NCBI GenBank assembly: GCA_047975205.1
Contig: JBKEDC010000024.1
Coordinates: forward strand, 1-64,000
DNA: 64,000 nucleotides
DNA from: JBKEDC01 sp047975205
GTDB lineage: Bacteria; Bacteroidota; Bacteroidia; Bacteroidales; Prolixibacteraceae
Direction: 5' to 3'
Positions 19,271-28,028 of this stretch are shown one piece after another (position 1 is the stretch's first letter; each line of letters starts with the position of its first letter). The notes beneath the pieces were generated by a model. That model was not told the DNA's origin. It did not search any database and worked only from the letters and a program-made list of their open reading frames with translations. A program made the position numbers and the translations under genes.

Positions 19271-19978
19271 ATGATAAGTAAAAGAGAAAGCAATGCAATA
19301 AAGGCTAGGATGGATTTGCTTAATGCTGTTGGTTTGGCCTTGCAAAAACATGGCTTCGCAAAACTAGGAATTAATACTGTGGCTGCTGAGGCTAAAATGG
19401 ATAAAACCGCTATATACAGGTATTATTCAAACTTCGAAGATTTGCTACGGGCATATATCGACCAGCAAGAATTTTGGCTGAAGTCTTTAAAGGAATATGG
19501 CAATAGGGAAATTGATGACATGAATAAGCTTGCCAAAATATTCATTAGGGAGCAAGTAGAAGACTTGATGGCAAGTGAGGAATTTCGTCAATTAATTTTA
19601 TGGGAATTGGCAGACAAAGAAGGAATAGCTACTCTAATAACGGCTAAGCGTGAAATGTATTCTAAAAACATACTAGAGCAAAGCAAAACCATCCTTGATA
19701 ATTGCGGAATAAATTTCAACTTCATTTTATCCATTATACTTGGTGGTTTGTATTATGTAACCATTCATAAAGATAAATATCCATTCTGTGAAGTTGATCT
19801 TACTCAAAAAAAGCATAAAGATGAATTAATCAGAACACTTGACTGGTTAATTGATTTGCTATTCGAAACAAATAAGCAAGTTGGCGAGGTTGAGAAGATA
19901 GCATTAAGACTTCGTAGTAAGGGAATGACTAGAGATGAAATAATGGAGATAACCAATGTTGATATTGATCAATACTGA
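19271..19978 (+). CDS. TetR/AcrR-family transcriptional regulator
   Basis: The 235-residue protein has an N-terminal helix-turn-helix: ALQKHGFAKLGINTVAAEAKMDKTAIYRYYSNFEDLLRA (about residues 20-58) is a standard TetR DNA-binding block. The C-terminal ligand domain is not recognisable to a specific class. The last 30 residues (LRSKGMTRDEIMEITN) look like a short added helix pair. It follows the oxoamine-synthase remnant by 88 bp and was probably its original neighbour before the rearrangement. Target unknown. Confidence 0.85.
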   Translation: MISKRESNAIKARMDLLNAVGLALQKHGFAKLGINTVAAEAKMDKTAIYRYYSNFEDLLRAYIDQQEFWLKSLKEYGNREIDDMNKLAKIFIREQVEDLMASEEFRQLILWELADKEGIATLITAKREMYSKNILEQSKTILDNCGINFNFILSIILGGLYYVTIHKDKYPFCEVDLTQKKHKDELIRTLDWLIDLLFETNKQVGEVEKIALRLRSKGMTRDEIMEITNVDIDQY

Positions 19979-19990
19979 ACAAGTAATTTT

Positions 19991-20021
19991 AAAAAAAGGA
20001 TTCTTTCAGGATCCTTTTTTT
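19991..20021 (+). terminator. Rho-independent terminator after tetR
   Basis: The stem AAAAAAAGGAT / ATCCTTTTTTT with a 9-base loop and a T run begins 12 bp after the tetR stop. It is symmetric and could act in both directions. Confidence 0.75.
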
Positions 20022-20201
20022 GAGATAAATATATTTATAAGTGCGAAAACAATATTTTAATTACATTATTAAGGCTTCTTTATGAGTGTGTTAGGAATGT
20101 ATAGCACTTAAATTTTACAATATATCATTACTATTTATGATTTTTTATATCTTTAAACTGTTTTTATTTAAGATATTTTATTAGCCTTTAATTCATTTAA
20201 A

Positions 20202-21647
20202 ATGAGAAAAACATTTAGTCTATTTATGATTGCTTGCCTGACTTTTTGGGGGTGTGAAAAGGAAACATTACAAAAAACCAATGATACACAAGTTTCTGAT
20301 CTAGTTTCAAGTAGGCTCTCTTTCGACTCTCAAGGAGATTTTGATCAAGTAATCGAATAACTTAAAAATGGTGAATCACTTAGCTTACCAACTAATTTTG
20401 TATCGCTTGATACTAGCAGAGATGTAGTGTCTGACGATGCTGTTTTAAAAAGCGGACAAACAACTTTAGAAGAAGATACTTTAATAGCAAGTGATTATTT
20501 TAGAAGTCTTTTGAATGCAGATAGAGAAATTCAGGTTGGTGATTTTATTTATAAAGTTACTGAGAATGCAACATTCTATACTAGAAAAGATAATTATTCA
20601 GGATTACTTGAATATTTAGACAAACCCTTTGATCCATCGGATTGTAGAGAGAATAATGAATCGCAATTAAAAAGCTCCAGTGCTTTAGAGACAAATAGAT
20701 ATGAAAGCATCACAAACCCAGAAATTAAAATGGTTGATACACATAGGTTAATTGATGCTGACATGATTGAACCAGACTTTGGTGGTGGAGGCGGTGGCTC
20801 CGGATCCTCAGGAAGCTCTTCTGGTTCTTCATCTACTATTCCTGAACTAAAGGATAGTGATTTTATAGTAACATCTTTCAAGGGAACTTGGGCTGGTAAA
20901 CTTTGGGATTCTATTTGGGGATTTTCAAAAAGTGTAAGAAATTATTGGGATTCCAAAAATAGAATGGATGCAAAATTTTATTCGCAAGATTTTGGTGTTT
21001 ACTCGGAAGCTGGAGTAAAAACAAAAACGCAATACAAAGGTTGGACAGGGATTTGGAGAAAGAAAGATGTTAGTGAAATAAGAAGTGGCTATGAAGTTCT
21101 CATCCTAGAAGAGAAATGGCCTAGTTCAGTCACGCCTGCTGCCTTTGATCCTGTTTCTACAAATTACCTACCTAAGACTAATGTAGGGCATGGTAGTTAT
21201 TATGTTGTAGGGAACGGAAATACAGAATTTAAAAATGAAACACGTTTTACAGTCGATATACTAGGGTTTGACCTAGATGTAACGCAAAAAGATATAAACC
21301 GTGCCTTGTATGAAAGTTTAAAAGCAGGAGGAAAATTCTTATCTAAAGATAAAGATGAAGTTGCTGTAAGAATATTAGATCCATGGGGAGATTTACGAAA
21401 AACAACAATTTTCTGTTATAATAAAGAGAAAAAAGGTTTTAATACTGACAAAGTAACTTTTATATTTACTAATGACTTTGGTGGTATTATTGGATACACC
21501 TTTAATACAGGAGATCCAAGCTTTAACTTTAATAATATTATTGCTAAAGGAGGAGCCCCTAAACTAAATTATAAAAATGGTACAATTCTATATGGTGTAG
21601 CGAGAAAAGACTCTGATTGGGAAGGTGTTAGATTTGAATTTAAATAA
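20202..21647 (+). pseudogene. Unrecognised lipoprotein gene interrupted by an in-frame stop
   Basis: ATG at 20202 gives a clear lipoprotein signal (MRKTFSLFMIACLTFWGC), then 52 codons to an in-frame TAA at 20358. The same frame continues unbroken for about 430 codons to 21647, so a single nonsense change (for example CAA to TAA in VIEQLK) interrupts a gene of about 482 codons. Downstream there is a Gly/Ser linker (DFGGGGGGSGSSGSSSGSSS, about 180-200 of the full protein) followed by a Trp-rich, beta-looking C-terminal domain (GWTGIWRKKD). I do not recognise either domain. A GTG at 20427 could restart translation, but without a signal peptide. The small barrel protein follows after 5 bp. Confidence 0.65.
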
Positions 21648-21652
21648 CTACT

Positions 21653-22201
21653 ATGAAACAACTAATATTTATTTTACTTTTTGCCTGTTGTACTTGTACA
21701 TTATTAAAGGCGCAAGATGGTCCTGATAAAAGGATTTTTGTCAAATTCAATATTGAGTATCTTGCTGGCTTAAGCTATAATATTGAAGGGGATGAAGGTT
21801 TATTTGATTATGACTCTTTCTATGGAAAGAATCTAGAGATAGGATGTGGATATAATTTTACAAAGCAATTTAGCACTTCTTTAAATATTGGTGCGAATAG
21901 ATATGAAAAATTATCCGCAAACACATTTCCTATAACGATTCAAGCCTGTTATTATTTAAAACCTAAGCTTAATAGTTTTTTTGGGACTTTAAAAGCTGGG
22001 CCACAGATTAAATTTTCTGATGCATCAGATAAAGGATATGTTTTGGCAGTGAACTTAGGAAGGCGTTTTAAGATTAAAAACAACTTTGCAGCTAAAGCAT
22101 ATGTTGGTTTTAATTATCAAAAAACAATGGAAGAATATGTCAATATGGGAAAAGTAAATAGAAATAGCCTTGTTTTTGGCGTGGAAATACCTGTATTTTA
22201 A
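21653..22201 (+). CDS. Small outer-membrane beta-barrel protein, function unknown
   Basis: The 182 residues start with a signal peptide (MKQLIFILLFACCTCTLLKAQ). Alternating hydrophobic strands separated by turns follow (GCGYNFTKQFSTSLNIGANRY, NLGRRFKIKNNFAAKAYVGF), ending in VFGVEIPVF. That pattern fits an eight-stranded outer-membrane barrel resembling the OmpA or OMP_b-brl class. It lies 5 bp behind the interrupted lipoprotein gene and was probably translated with it as a surface pair. No specific function can be read. Confidence 0.6.
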   Translation: MKQLIFILLFACCTCTLLKAQDGPDKRIFVKFNIEYLAGLSYNIEGDEGLFDYDSFYGKNLEIGCGYNFTKQFSTSLNIGANRYEKLSANTFPITIQACYYLKPKLNSFFGTLKAGPQIKFSDASDKGYVLAVNLGRRFKIKNNFAAKAYVGFNYQKTMEEYVNMGKVNRNSLVFGVEIPVF

Positions 22202-22265
22202 TCAGCATTTTTTATTGATAAGCACTTCAAATATTTAACTACACATATAGTAGCAGAATTTTCCA

Positions 22266-22296
22266 CCCGGTATCAACTGTTGATGCCGGGTTTTTT
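22266..22296 (+). terminator. Rho-independent terminator after the barrel gene
   Basis: CCCGGTATCAAC / GTTGATGCCGGG (12 bp with one G-T pair, tight loop) is followed by TTTTTT, 65 bp after the stop at 22201. Confidence 0.85.
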
Positions 22297-22400
22297 AATT
22301 ACAAACTAGTATTTTATTTGTTCGTAATTGAGGATTGAATTAACTTTTAAAGAACGTTGATATTATATAACGAATTAACAGTACACCTAAATAAAATATC

Positions 22401-22853
22401 ATGAAAAGCTACCTATTAATTTTCTTTTCTTTAATCCTGTTTTTAGGTTGTTTAGATATTTCGGAAAACGAACCTGAGGTAATAATAGATCCGGAAACGT
22501 ATGGGTATGTATATTACCTGGATAGAAACAGAATACAAAACAGCTGAGACATCAGATTGGCAACCCATTAATAACAGTCAGAACAATCTTTCTTTACCAA
22601 TCATATCGACGAAGAAAACGGAATGCCCAATAACGGAAGAATTCGTTACATCTCTGACATAAATATCAATCTTAAAGACAACTCTGCATTTCATCGGGAT
22701 ATCGGTTTGTTTGAGTTCTATTATGAATCTGCGGCCCAATATGCTGATACTATAAATCTTGCTTATGAATTACTAAACGACTCGATAATGATAATAAGCG
22801 ATACAACAGTAACACCTTCTATACAGATCAAATATAAAAAATACAGACAGTAA
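22401..22853 (+). pseudogene. Small lipoprotein gene with two frameshifts
   Basis: ATG at 22401 begins a lipoprotein signal (MKSYLLIFFSLILFLGC) and reads to DPETYGYVYYLDRNRIQNS, then TGA at about 22545. Coding-like sequence continues one frame over (TWIETEYKTAETSDWQPINN), and then in the third frame (DEENGMPNNGRIRYISDININ to KYKKYRQ, stop at 22853). Together these make a protein of about 150 residues with two frame changes. I do not recognise the family. It is isolated between a terminator and the truncated recombinase. Confidence 0.5.
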
Positions 22854-23099
22854 TTGGCAGGTTCCGTACCCAAGATCAAAGTTTCTAGATAATCCATAGA
22901 ACATAGCCGAAACATCCAGTTGAGATTGTGGAGCAGAAGAGCGTATGATTTTCTGTAACTTGCAAATTCGTATCAGAATTTTCGTATCTTTACTTCATAT
23001 CAAATTCGCTCTTTGTATATTGTGCAAACGAAAGAGAAATACAGAAGCTTGCTTGTTTCTAAATCGTTACCTATTTGAAGTGTAAGTCCTGTAATTTGT

Positions 23100-24173
23100 T
23101 CAATTATAGGCGAAAAGAAATTCTCTATGTCTTGCAAGGTGATAGGTAAGGTTCTTATTTACAGCACACAAGTCTCCAACTTCTTTCAAATATGAGTTCA
23201 TTTTTTGGTTGCTTAGTATTGGAAGAAGTTTTCCATCATCTGCTATACCCTCGTATTTCTTCAAGATAATTCTCGGAATATCTAGCAAAGGAATACTTAT
23301 GATAGTATCAGTTTTTTGTCGTTTTGCCATAATCCAATCATTACCGTCAAATCCTTTTTGAATATTGTCTTTTGTTAGATTCTTTACATCAATATATGCA
23401 AGACCTGTGAAGCATGAGAAGATGAAAATATCTCGGACTTGTTCAAGTCGTTTAGTTGGAAATTGTTTTTTGAATATGCGTTCCAATTCGGCTTCTGTCA
23501 AGTAACCTCTATCTACTTTCTTGAATTGTATCTTGAAACTGACGAATGGGTCTTTTTTAATCCATCCGTTACTCTTGGCAATGAACACAATTCTTTTAAA
23601 CCTTTGCAAATGCTTTGCAGTTGAGTTGAAATTACATTCACATTGAGTTTGTAGGTAGATTGAGAACTCTTCCAAAAACATATGGTTAACTTCTCTTAAA
23701 GCCATGTCAGAAACTTTGAGCTTTCTTTTCATAAACTCCGCAACGTGTCTTCGGGTAACAATGTACTTTTTATAAGTAGCCTCAGCTTTTGAAATCCCGA
23801 CCAATTTCTTATAGTCTTCATTGTGCTTGTCAAATAGCTGAAGGATAGTTTCATTGTTTGCATTCAAACCAAGAAACTCGTTCTTTACCTTATCAGAAGT
23901 AACATGGTCATCGTGGATTGTCAATTTGTGGTAGATTTCGTGAATGCGACCTCTTATGTCTTGAAGTAATACATTCAGTTCTCTTGCAGGAGCAGTTTGT
24001 CCTGCGGCTTTCCCTAATTTTGCATTCCACTTGTTTGGAAGAATGTGCAACTTTGTGTTGAATTGAGCAACCTGCTTGTTGATTGTAATTCTCGAAACAA
24101 TAGGTACTGTTCCGTCTTTTCTTTGAGCATTTCTTTTAATGAAGAATGCTACATTAAATGTGCTTTTAATCAT
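23100..24173 (-). pseudogene. Tyrosine recombinase (Bacteroidota integrase type), truncated at the C-terminus
   Basis: The 357 residues show an Arm-type N-terminal domain (TFNVAFFIKRNAQRKDGTVPI), a SAM-like core-binding domain (about 110-210) and a catalytic domain start (FIFSCFTGLAYIDVKNL, then WIMAKRQKT, then LTYHLARH). After HLARH the family continues with TFAT, a GH box and the nucleophile Tyr within IYA. Here it ends with REFLFAYN and a stop, in no frame resuming the expected motif. The nucleophile is missing, so the enzyme must be inactive. Its 5' end lies about 320 bp from the 3' end of tRNA-Val, the classic place for an integrase. This suggests an old mobile element integrated at the tRNA, spreading leftwards. 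Confidence 0.8.
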
Positions 24174-24412
24174 GGCATCTTTTTTTAATTATTAATCTCT
24201 TTGAAGTTTCTGCGATTTTGCATTTTTCTTAATCACAAAACTATCAACTTTCAATTGAAAAGATGTCATTTTAAACCAGCCAATTTCAGCCACTTACACG
24301 CCAATTTCAGCAAAATCTGTGACCTATTTTGCGTGTCTAAAAATAGGTCATGGATTAGCCACGAAATTATGGCTTTTTATGGCGTTTTACACCTACATCA
24401 GACCTACATTAT
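24174..24412. other. Spacer between recombinase and tRNA-Val
   Basis: AT-rich sequence with no credible gene. A reading frame on the plus strand across 24201-24530 runs antisense through tRNA-Val and is not a gene. The recombinase promoter and any integrase-binding arm sites would lie here, but I see no clear direct repeats. Confidence 0.4.
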
Positions 24413-24455
24413 CAAAACAAAAAAGTCCCACAATTCGCTGAATTGTAGGACTTTT
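24413..24455 (-). terminator. Terminator of tRNA-Val
   Basis: On the minus strand, AAAAGTCC and CAATTC pair with GAATTG and GGACTTTT around a GCG loop, followed by TTTTTTGTTTT. It starts 35 bp beyond the tRNA 3' end. Confidence 0.75.
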
Positions 24456-24489
24456 GCTGTTTTTGACTGCCTTTTGGCGTTTTATGTAG

Positions 24490-24564
24490 TGGGCGGTGAG
24501 GGATTCGAACCCCCGACCCTCTGGGTGTAAACCAGATGCTCTGAACCAACTGAGCTAACCGCCC
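24490..24564 (-). tRNA. tRNA-Val (anticodon TAC)
   Basis: The 75-nt cloverleaf on the minus strand starts GGGCGGTTAGCTCAG. The anticodon stem TCTGG/CCAGA encloses the loop TTTACAC (anticodon TAC), the T-arm reads GGGGGTTCGAATCCC, and the acceptor pairs GGGCGGT with ACCGCCC, plus discriminator A. CCA is not encoded. Its 3' end faces the truncated recombinase. Confidence 0.97.
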
Positions 24565-24675
24565 GATACTTACATCGAGAACTTATAATCGTTGTTCTCA
24601 ACTGCGGTGCAAATATAGGTGTATTTTTTAAACTTACAAATAAATATTAAATAAAGATATTTATTTTTTTCAACT

Positions 24676-26337
24676 CTAATTGCCAAGTATTCCGATCTTC
24701 ATGACTTCTTGTTCAAACTTGTCGCGAGGAAGAGCTGATTTGTTGCGCACGCGAGTGCGATAAGTGTAAATAGTATTGGCACTATAATGCAGGAATTGGG
24801 CTATGCGAGAACTATCAACAATACCTAATCGAATTAAAGCGAAAATACGCAACTCAATATTCAGTTCCTCTTCATCTCTGAGTTTAAAGCGCTCCTCTTC
24901 TAATAGAAGTGCATTAAAATCACTCACAAAAGTCGGATATAAATGTAAAAACACATTATCAAAAGTGCGGTACAGTTCTTTTAACTCCTCATTAATCATA
25001 TCCTTTGATTTCAAGATGCGATACAACTCGTCTAACTGACGAGCTGCTGCTTTCTTGCTCAATGTATTCTGATATTTTTCTAACTTAATGATATAACTAG
25101 AACACAAATCAAGGAACTGAGCAATGTAAACCTCCTTAATTCTATTAGCCTCGGATAGATCATCATTTACATTCAACAATGCATTATTGGCATTATTTAG
25201 TTTATTCACCGTTGAGGTTAAATTTTCATTGAGCTCTGCCAACTTGATATTACTATCTTTCAATTGTTTCCTGATGAGCATATTCTTATTCATATGCCTA
25301 TAAATATTAAATAATGCCACAACTAGGCTAATCATTAATAGGAAAGCCAGAATTAGCAATATTTTAAGCTGACGTTTTTCATTGTTTATCTTATCGCGGT
25401 AAGCAGAATCGATAATGGGTAGCACCGAAGATACTTCATGCGTGCGTAGGCGGGCATTACAGAACATGGCATCTTCCATAGATGAGCGGATACAGATATA
25501 GGCTTGTTCTATTTTGCCATCTTCATACAAACAGGAGGCCAACGCTCTAGTAGCCGTATTTTCTTTGATATTTCCTTCAATATCGGCAATAGCCGAAAGG
25601 GCATAATATTTTATGGCCTTTTGCCTGTTATCATCTAACTGATAGGCTCTAGCCAAAACAAAAGATGCCATAGCCTTTTCTCTAATAGTCATTTCATCAG
25701 ACTGAAGCAATCGGATTAACAAATGGCGAGCTTGTTCAACTTCTCCTTTATCCAGCATTTTTTCCGCATAATGCAGTCGATACAGTGCAGAACTTCTATC
25801 TAAACTAGCCAATAAAGAATCACCATAAGCTTCACTGACCGGCTTGTATTTTTCCGTATATCGAGTGGTATATTTATAGTTGTCATAGTAAGACTTATAG
25901 CAAGTAAAATAGGCTATGCGTTGTTTAGATGCCAATTGACTTGAACGATATTGTTGTAATAATAGCATTGCATCATGATACATTCCGGTGGTAATATAAA
26001 GCGATGCCAAACTAAGGTCTGTATTAATAATTGCTTGTTGATTATCCGCTTTTCTTGCCAATCGCTTATTTTGCAAGGCATATCGGATAGCTGAATCTGC
26101 CATATAAACCCGGTATTCTTGTATCAATTTGGTATTCACCTGATAGTGAAACTCATTTGACATAGTTGGTGACACAAGTAAACTTTTTGTTTGCGCTATA
26201 ACCCCTTCTTTTTTTACCACATACTTTCCTTTTTCACCAATCAAGTGAATTAGTGAATCAATATATTGTGTTTGGGGAGCGGCATAGAGCACAGCAGAGC
26301 CGAAACATATGTAAATAAGGATAATAAAGTGTTTCAT
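24676..26337 (-). CDS. DUF6377-type membrane regulator with TPR-like sensor half
   Basis: The open frame extends to 26376, but Met at 26337 starts a proper signal peptide (MKHFIILIYICFGSAVLYA) and is preferred, giving 553 residues. The N-terminal 300 residues are helical, TPR-like repeats. A membrane helix follows (ILLILAFLLMISLVVALFNIY), then a coiled coil (about 360-420). The C-terminus carries ELRIFALIRLGIVDSSRIAQFLHYSANTIYTYRTRVRNKS, a helix-turn-helix-like block typical of DUF6377 proteins of Bacteroidota. These resemble membrane-bound transcription regulators, though the target is unknown. No kinase motifs are present. It stands alone upstream of tRNA-Val on the same strand. Confidence 0.75.
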   Translation of the reverse strand: MKHFIILIYICFGSAVLYAAPQTQYIDSLIHLIGEKGKYVVKKEGVIAQTKSLLVSPTMSNEFHYQVNTKLIQEYRVYMADSAIRYALQNKRLARKADNQQAIINTDLSLASLYITTGMYHDAMLLLQQYRSSQLASKQRIAYFTCYKSYYDNYKYTTRYTEKYKPVSEAYGDSLLASLDRSSALYRLHYAEKMLDKGEVEQARHLLIRLLQSDEMTIREKAMASFVLARAYQLDDNRQKAIKYYALSAIADIEGNIKENTATRALASCLYEDGKIEQAYICIRSSMEDAMFCNARLRTHEVSSVLPIIDSAYRDKINNEKRQLKILLILAFLLMISLVVALFNIYRHMNKNMLIRKQLKDSNIKLAELNENLTSTVNKLNNANNALLNVNDDLSEANRIKEVYIAQFLDLCSSYIIKLEKYQNTLSKKAAARQLDELYRILKSKDMINEELKELYRTFDNVFLHLYPTFVSDFNALLLEEERFKLRDEEELNIELRIFALIRLGIVDSSRIAQFLHYSANTIYTYRTRVRNKSALPRDKFEQEVMKIGILGN

Positions 26338-26440
26338 CGGCTCAAAGATAACTAATGTATCTTGAACAAGGAGCATGAACCTTATCGTAAAAAGAATATG
26401 ATTTATGCTTCCTCGAACTCAATCTGTAGTTAATTGTTGA

Positions 26441-26448
26441 TACCTTTG
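26441..26448 (+). promoter_or_regulatory. Candidate -7 promoter element (TACCTTTG)
   Basis: It matches TAnnTTTG and lies 44 bp before the small membrane-protein gene. No clear TTTG is seen at the right distance upstream. Confidence 0.4.
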
Positions 26449-26491
26449 CAAGTACATTTCACAATTTAGTTAAATAAGAAAGGAGAATATA

Positions 26492-26719
26492 ATGGAATTC
26501 TTGATTGTTTTGGGGGTTACAATAATAATCATGGCTTTTGTTTTTCTTGCCATGGCAATACGCATATTATTAAAGAAAAAAGGAGAATTCCCGAGTCTGC
26601 ACATCAGTCACAGCAAACCCATGCGAGAGCGTGGAATCGGTTGTGTGCAAAGTCAGGATAGAGCTGAGCAAAATAAGGCTTGGGAAGAAGAAGTTGCAAG
26701 AAAAGCTCATGAAGCCTAA
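26492..26719 (+). CDS. Small conserved single-pass membrane protein
   Basis: The 75 residues comprise one N-terminal membrane helix (LIVLGVTIIIMAFVFLAMAIRIL) and a short charged tail with MRERGIGCVQSQDRAEQNK. It resembles small proteins commonly found in Bacteroidales, but I cannot assign a function. It has an unusually clear Shine-Dalgarno-like sequence for this phylum (AAGGAG, 10 bases upstream of the ATG). It is monocistronic and followed directly by a terminator. Confidence 0.7.
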   Translation: MEFLIVLGVTIIIMAFVFLAMAIRILLKKKGEFPSLHISHSKPMRERGIGCVQSQDRAEQNKAWEEEVARKAHEA

Positions 26720-26728
26720 ATACAAAAA

Positions 26729-26757
26729 AGCCCGATGCATTCTTATGTATCAGGCTT
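26729..26757. terminator. Bidirectional terminator between convergent genes
   Basis: AAGCCCGATGCAT pairs with ATGTATCAGGCTT around a TCTT loop, with A- and T-rich flanks on both sides. It serves the plus-strand small protein and the minus-strand oxidoreductase. Confidence 0.75.
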
Positions 26758-26778
26758 ATTTGTTAGTCAACTATCTGA

Positions 26779-27282
26779 TTATCCGATAAACTTCACGTAT
26801 TCTTTGGCTTTAACCGCCAACTCCTCATCTTTTAATCCCATTGTTCCATACACGACAAATATCTCGTCTTTGAAATCAAGTCGGCAATATGCCAAAGTTA
26901 CTTTCAACCATTTCAAAGCATCGGCAACCGATAGTCCACTATCATAGCCCGCTTTATTAACTCCGGCAGTTATGGCAAGCTTTACATGTTTGCCTTCCAG
27001 CTTATAGGCAGAACCATAAGCCCAACCATAAGTAAACACCTCGTCCAGATACTTTTTGAATATCCAAGGTGTGCTGAACCAGTTCATCGGAAATTGGAAT
27101 ATAATTTCATTGGCCGATTCTAACTTAGCTTGTTCTGCCGTTACGTCAAAATGTGCATCCGGATACTTTTGATTTAAATTATGAACTTCAACACCTCCTA
27201 CCTCAACAGCTTTGGCAAGAGCCTTGTTTGCTTTCGAGTTTTCATAGTCCGAATGTGCTAATACAATCAATTTGTTTGTCAT
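26779..27282 (-). CDS. NAD(P)H-dependent flavin oxidoreductase (flavodoxin-like, KefF/MdaB type)
   Basis: The 167-residue protein has a flavodoxin-like fold. The FMN-binding start reads LIVLAHSDYENSKANKAL, the middle block FQFPMNWFSTPWIFKKYLDEVFTYGWAY is typical of quinone reductases of the KefF/NQO1 family, and ITAGVNKAGYDSG follows. It is cytoplasmic and probably reduces quinones or electrophiles. It is a single gene, convergent with the small membrane protein and about 125 bp downstream of hisIE in the same direction. Confidence 0.85.
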   Translation of the reverse strand: MTNKLIVLAHSDYENSKANKALAKAVEVGGVEVHNLNQKYPDAHFDVTAEQAKLESANEIIFQFPMNWFSTPWIFKKYLDEVFTYGWAYGSAYKLEGKHVKLAITAGVNKAGYDSGLSVADALKWLKVTLAYCRLDFKDEIFVVYGTMGLKDEELAVKAKEYVKFIG

Positions 27283-27408
27283 CTTATTTAATATTACGCC
27301 TAAAACTATATCAATATCTCACCGTATTGACTCGGTTTTCTGTTAGACAACAAACAGCGGAAAAAGGTTTAGCAAATACTCCTTTTTAACTCAAAAAGAA
27401 TACCTGAT

Positions 27409-28008
27409 TTATTCTTTGTGCCGACTTTTTAATTCTTTCACCAAGTCTTCTATTCGATAGCCTTTATAAGTGAGCAGTACGATGAGATGATAAAGCAAAT
27501 CGGCGCCTTCATAAAGAAAGTTTTCATCATCATCGGCCATAGCTCCAATGACTGTTTCAACAGCTTCCTCTCCCACTTTCTGCGTAATTTTTCGTTTCCC
27601 TTTATTAAACAAGTAAGTGGTGTATGAATCTTCCGGCATTTCTTCTTTACGTTTATCGATAAAGTCTTGTAGTACGCGCAAGAAGCCCATATCGTCGATG
27701 TTTTTTTCATTCCAACAAGTATCGGATCCTGTGTGACAAACAGCCCCCACCGGATTTACCTTTATCAGTAATGTATCTTGGTCGCAGTCGTTAGCTATAG
27801 AAACAACATTCAAGAAATTGCCACTTTCCTCTCCTTTAGTCCATAAACGTTGCTTTGTTCTGCTGTAAAAAGTTACTTTATCTAATTCTAAAGTTTTCTG
27901 ATAAGCTTCTTCATTCATGAAGCCTAACATGAGTACTTTATTTGTTTCATTGTCTTGAATAATAGCCGGAACTAATCCGTTCATTTTTTTAAAATTTATC
28001 GTTTCCAT
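27409..28008 (-). CDS. hisIE: Bifunctional phosphoribosyl-AMP cyclohydrolase / phosphoribosyl-ATP pyrophosphatase
   Basis: This protein performs steps 2 and 3 of histidine biosynthesis. The N-terminal cyclohydrolase domain (about 1-110) carries MLGFMNEEAYQKTL, the metal-binding Asp cluster NDCDQDTLL, and HTGSDTCWNEKN with the zinc Cys. The C-terminal pyrophosphatase domain (about 115-199) has KVGEEAVETVIGA and ADLLYHLIVLL. 199 residues is normal for the fused form. It is the last gene of the his operon, 20 bp after the bestrophin-like gene. Confidence 0.96.
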   Translation of the reverse strand: METINFKKMNGLVPAIIQDNETNKVLMLGFMNEEAYQKTLELDKVTFYSRTKQRLWTKGEESGNFLNVVSIANDCDQDTLLIKVNPVGAVCHTGSDTCWNEKNIDDMGFLRVLQDFIDKRKEEMPEDSYTTYLFNKGKRKITQKVGEEAVETVIGAMADDDENFLYEGADLLYHLIVLLTYKGYRIEDLVKELKSRHKE

Positions 28009-28028
28009 GGTTATATTTTTAGTTTGTT

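Noticed and set aside
1..24000. Alternative genetic code in which TGA or TAA is read as an amino acid
   Set aside because: Intact genes in the window end with both TAA and TGA (for example the hybrid regulator ends in TGA), and the broken genes also have frameshifts that no recoding would fix.
24201..24530. 109-codon plus-strand reading frame ending GGEGFEPPTLWV
   Set aside because: It runs antisense through tRNA-Val. The ending is the familiar false translation of tRNA antisense DNA.
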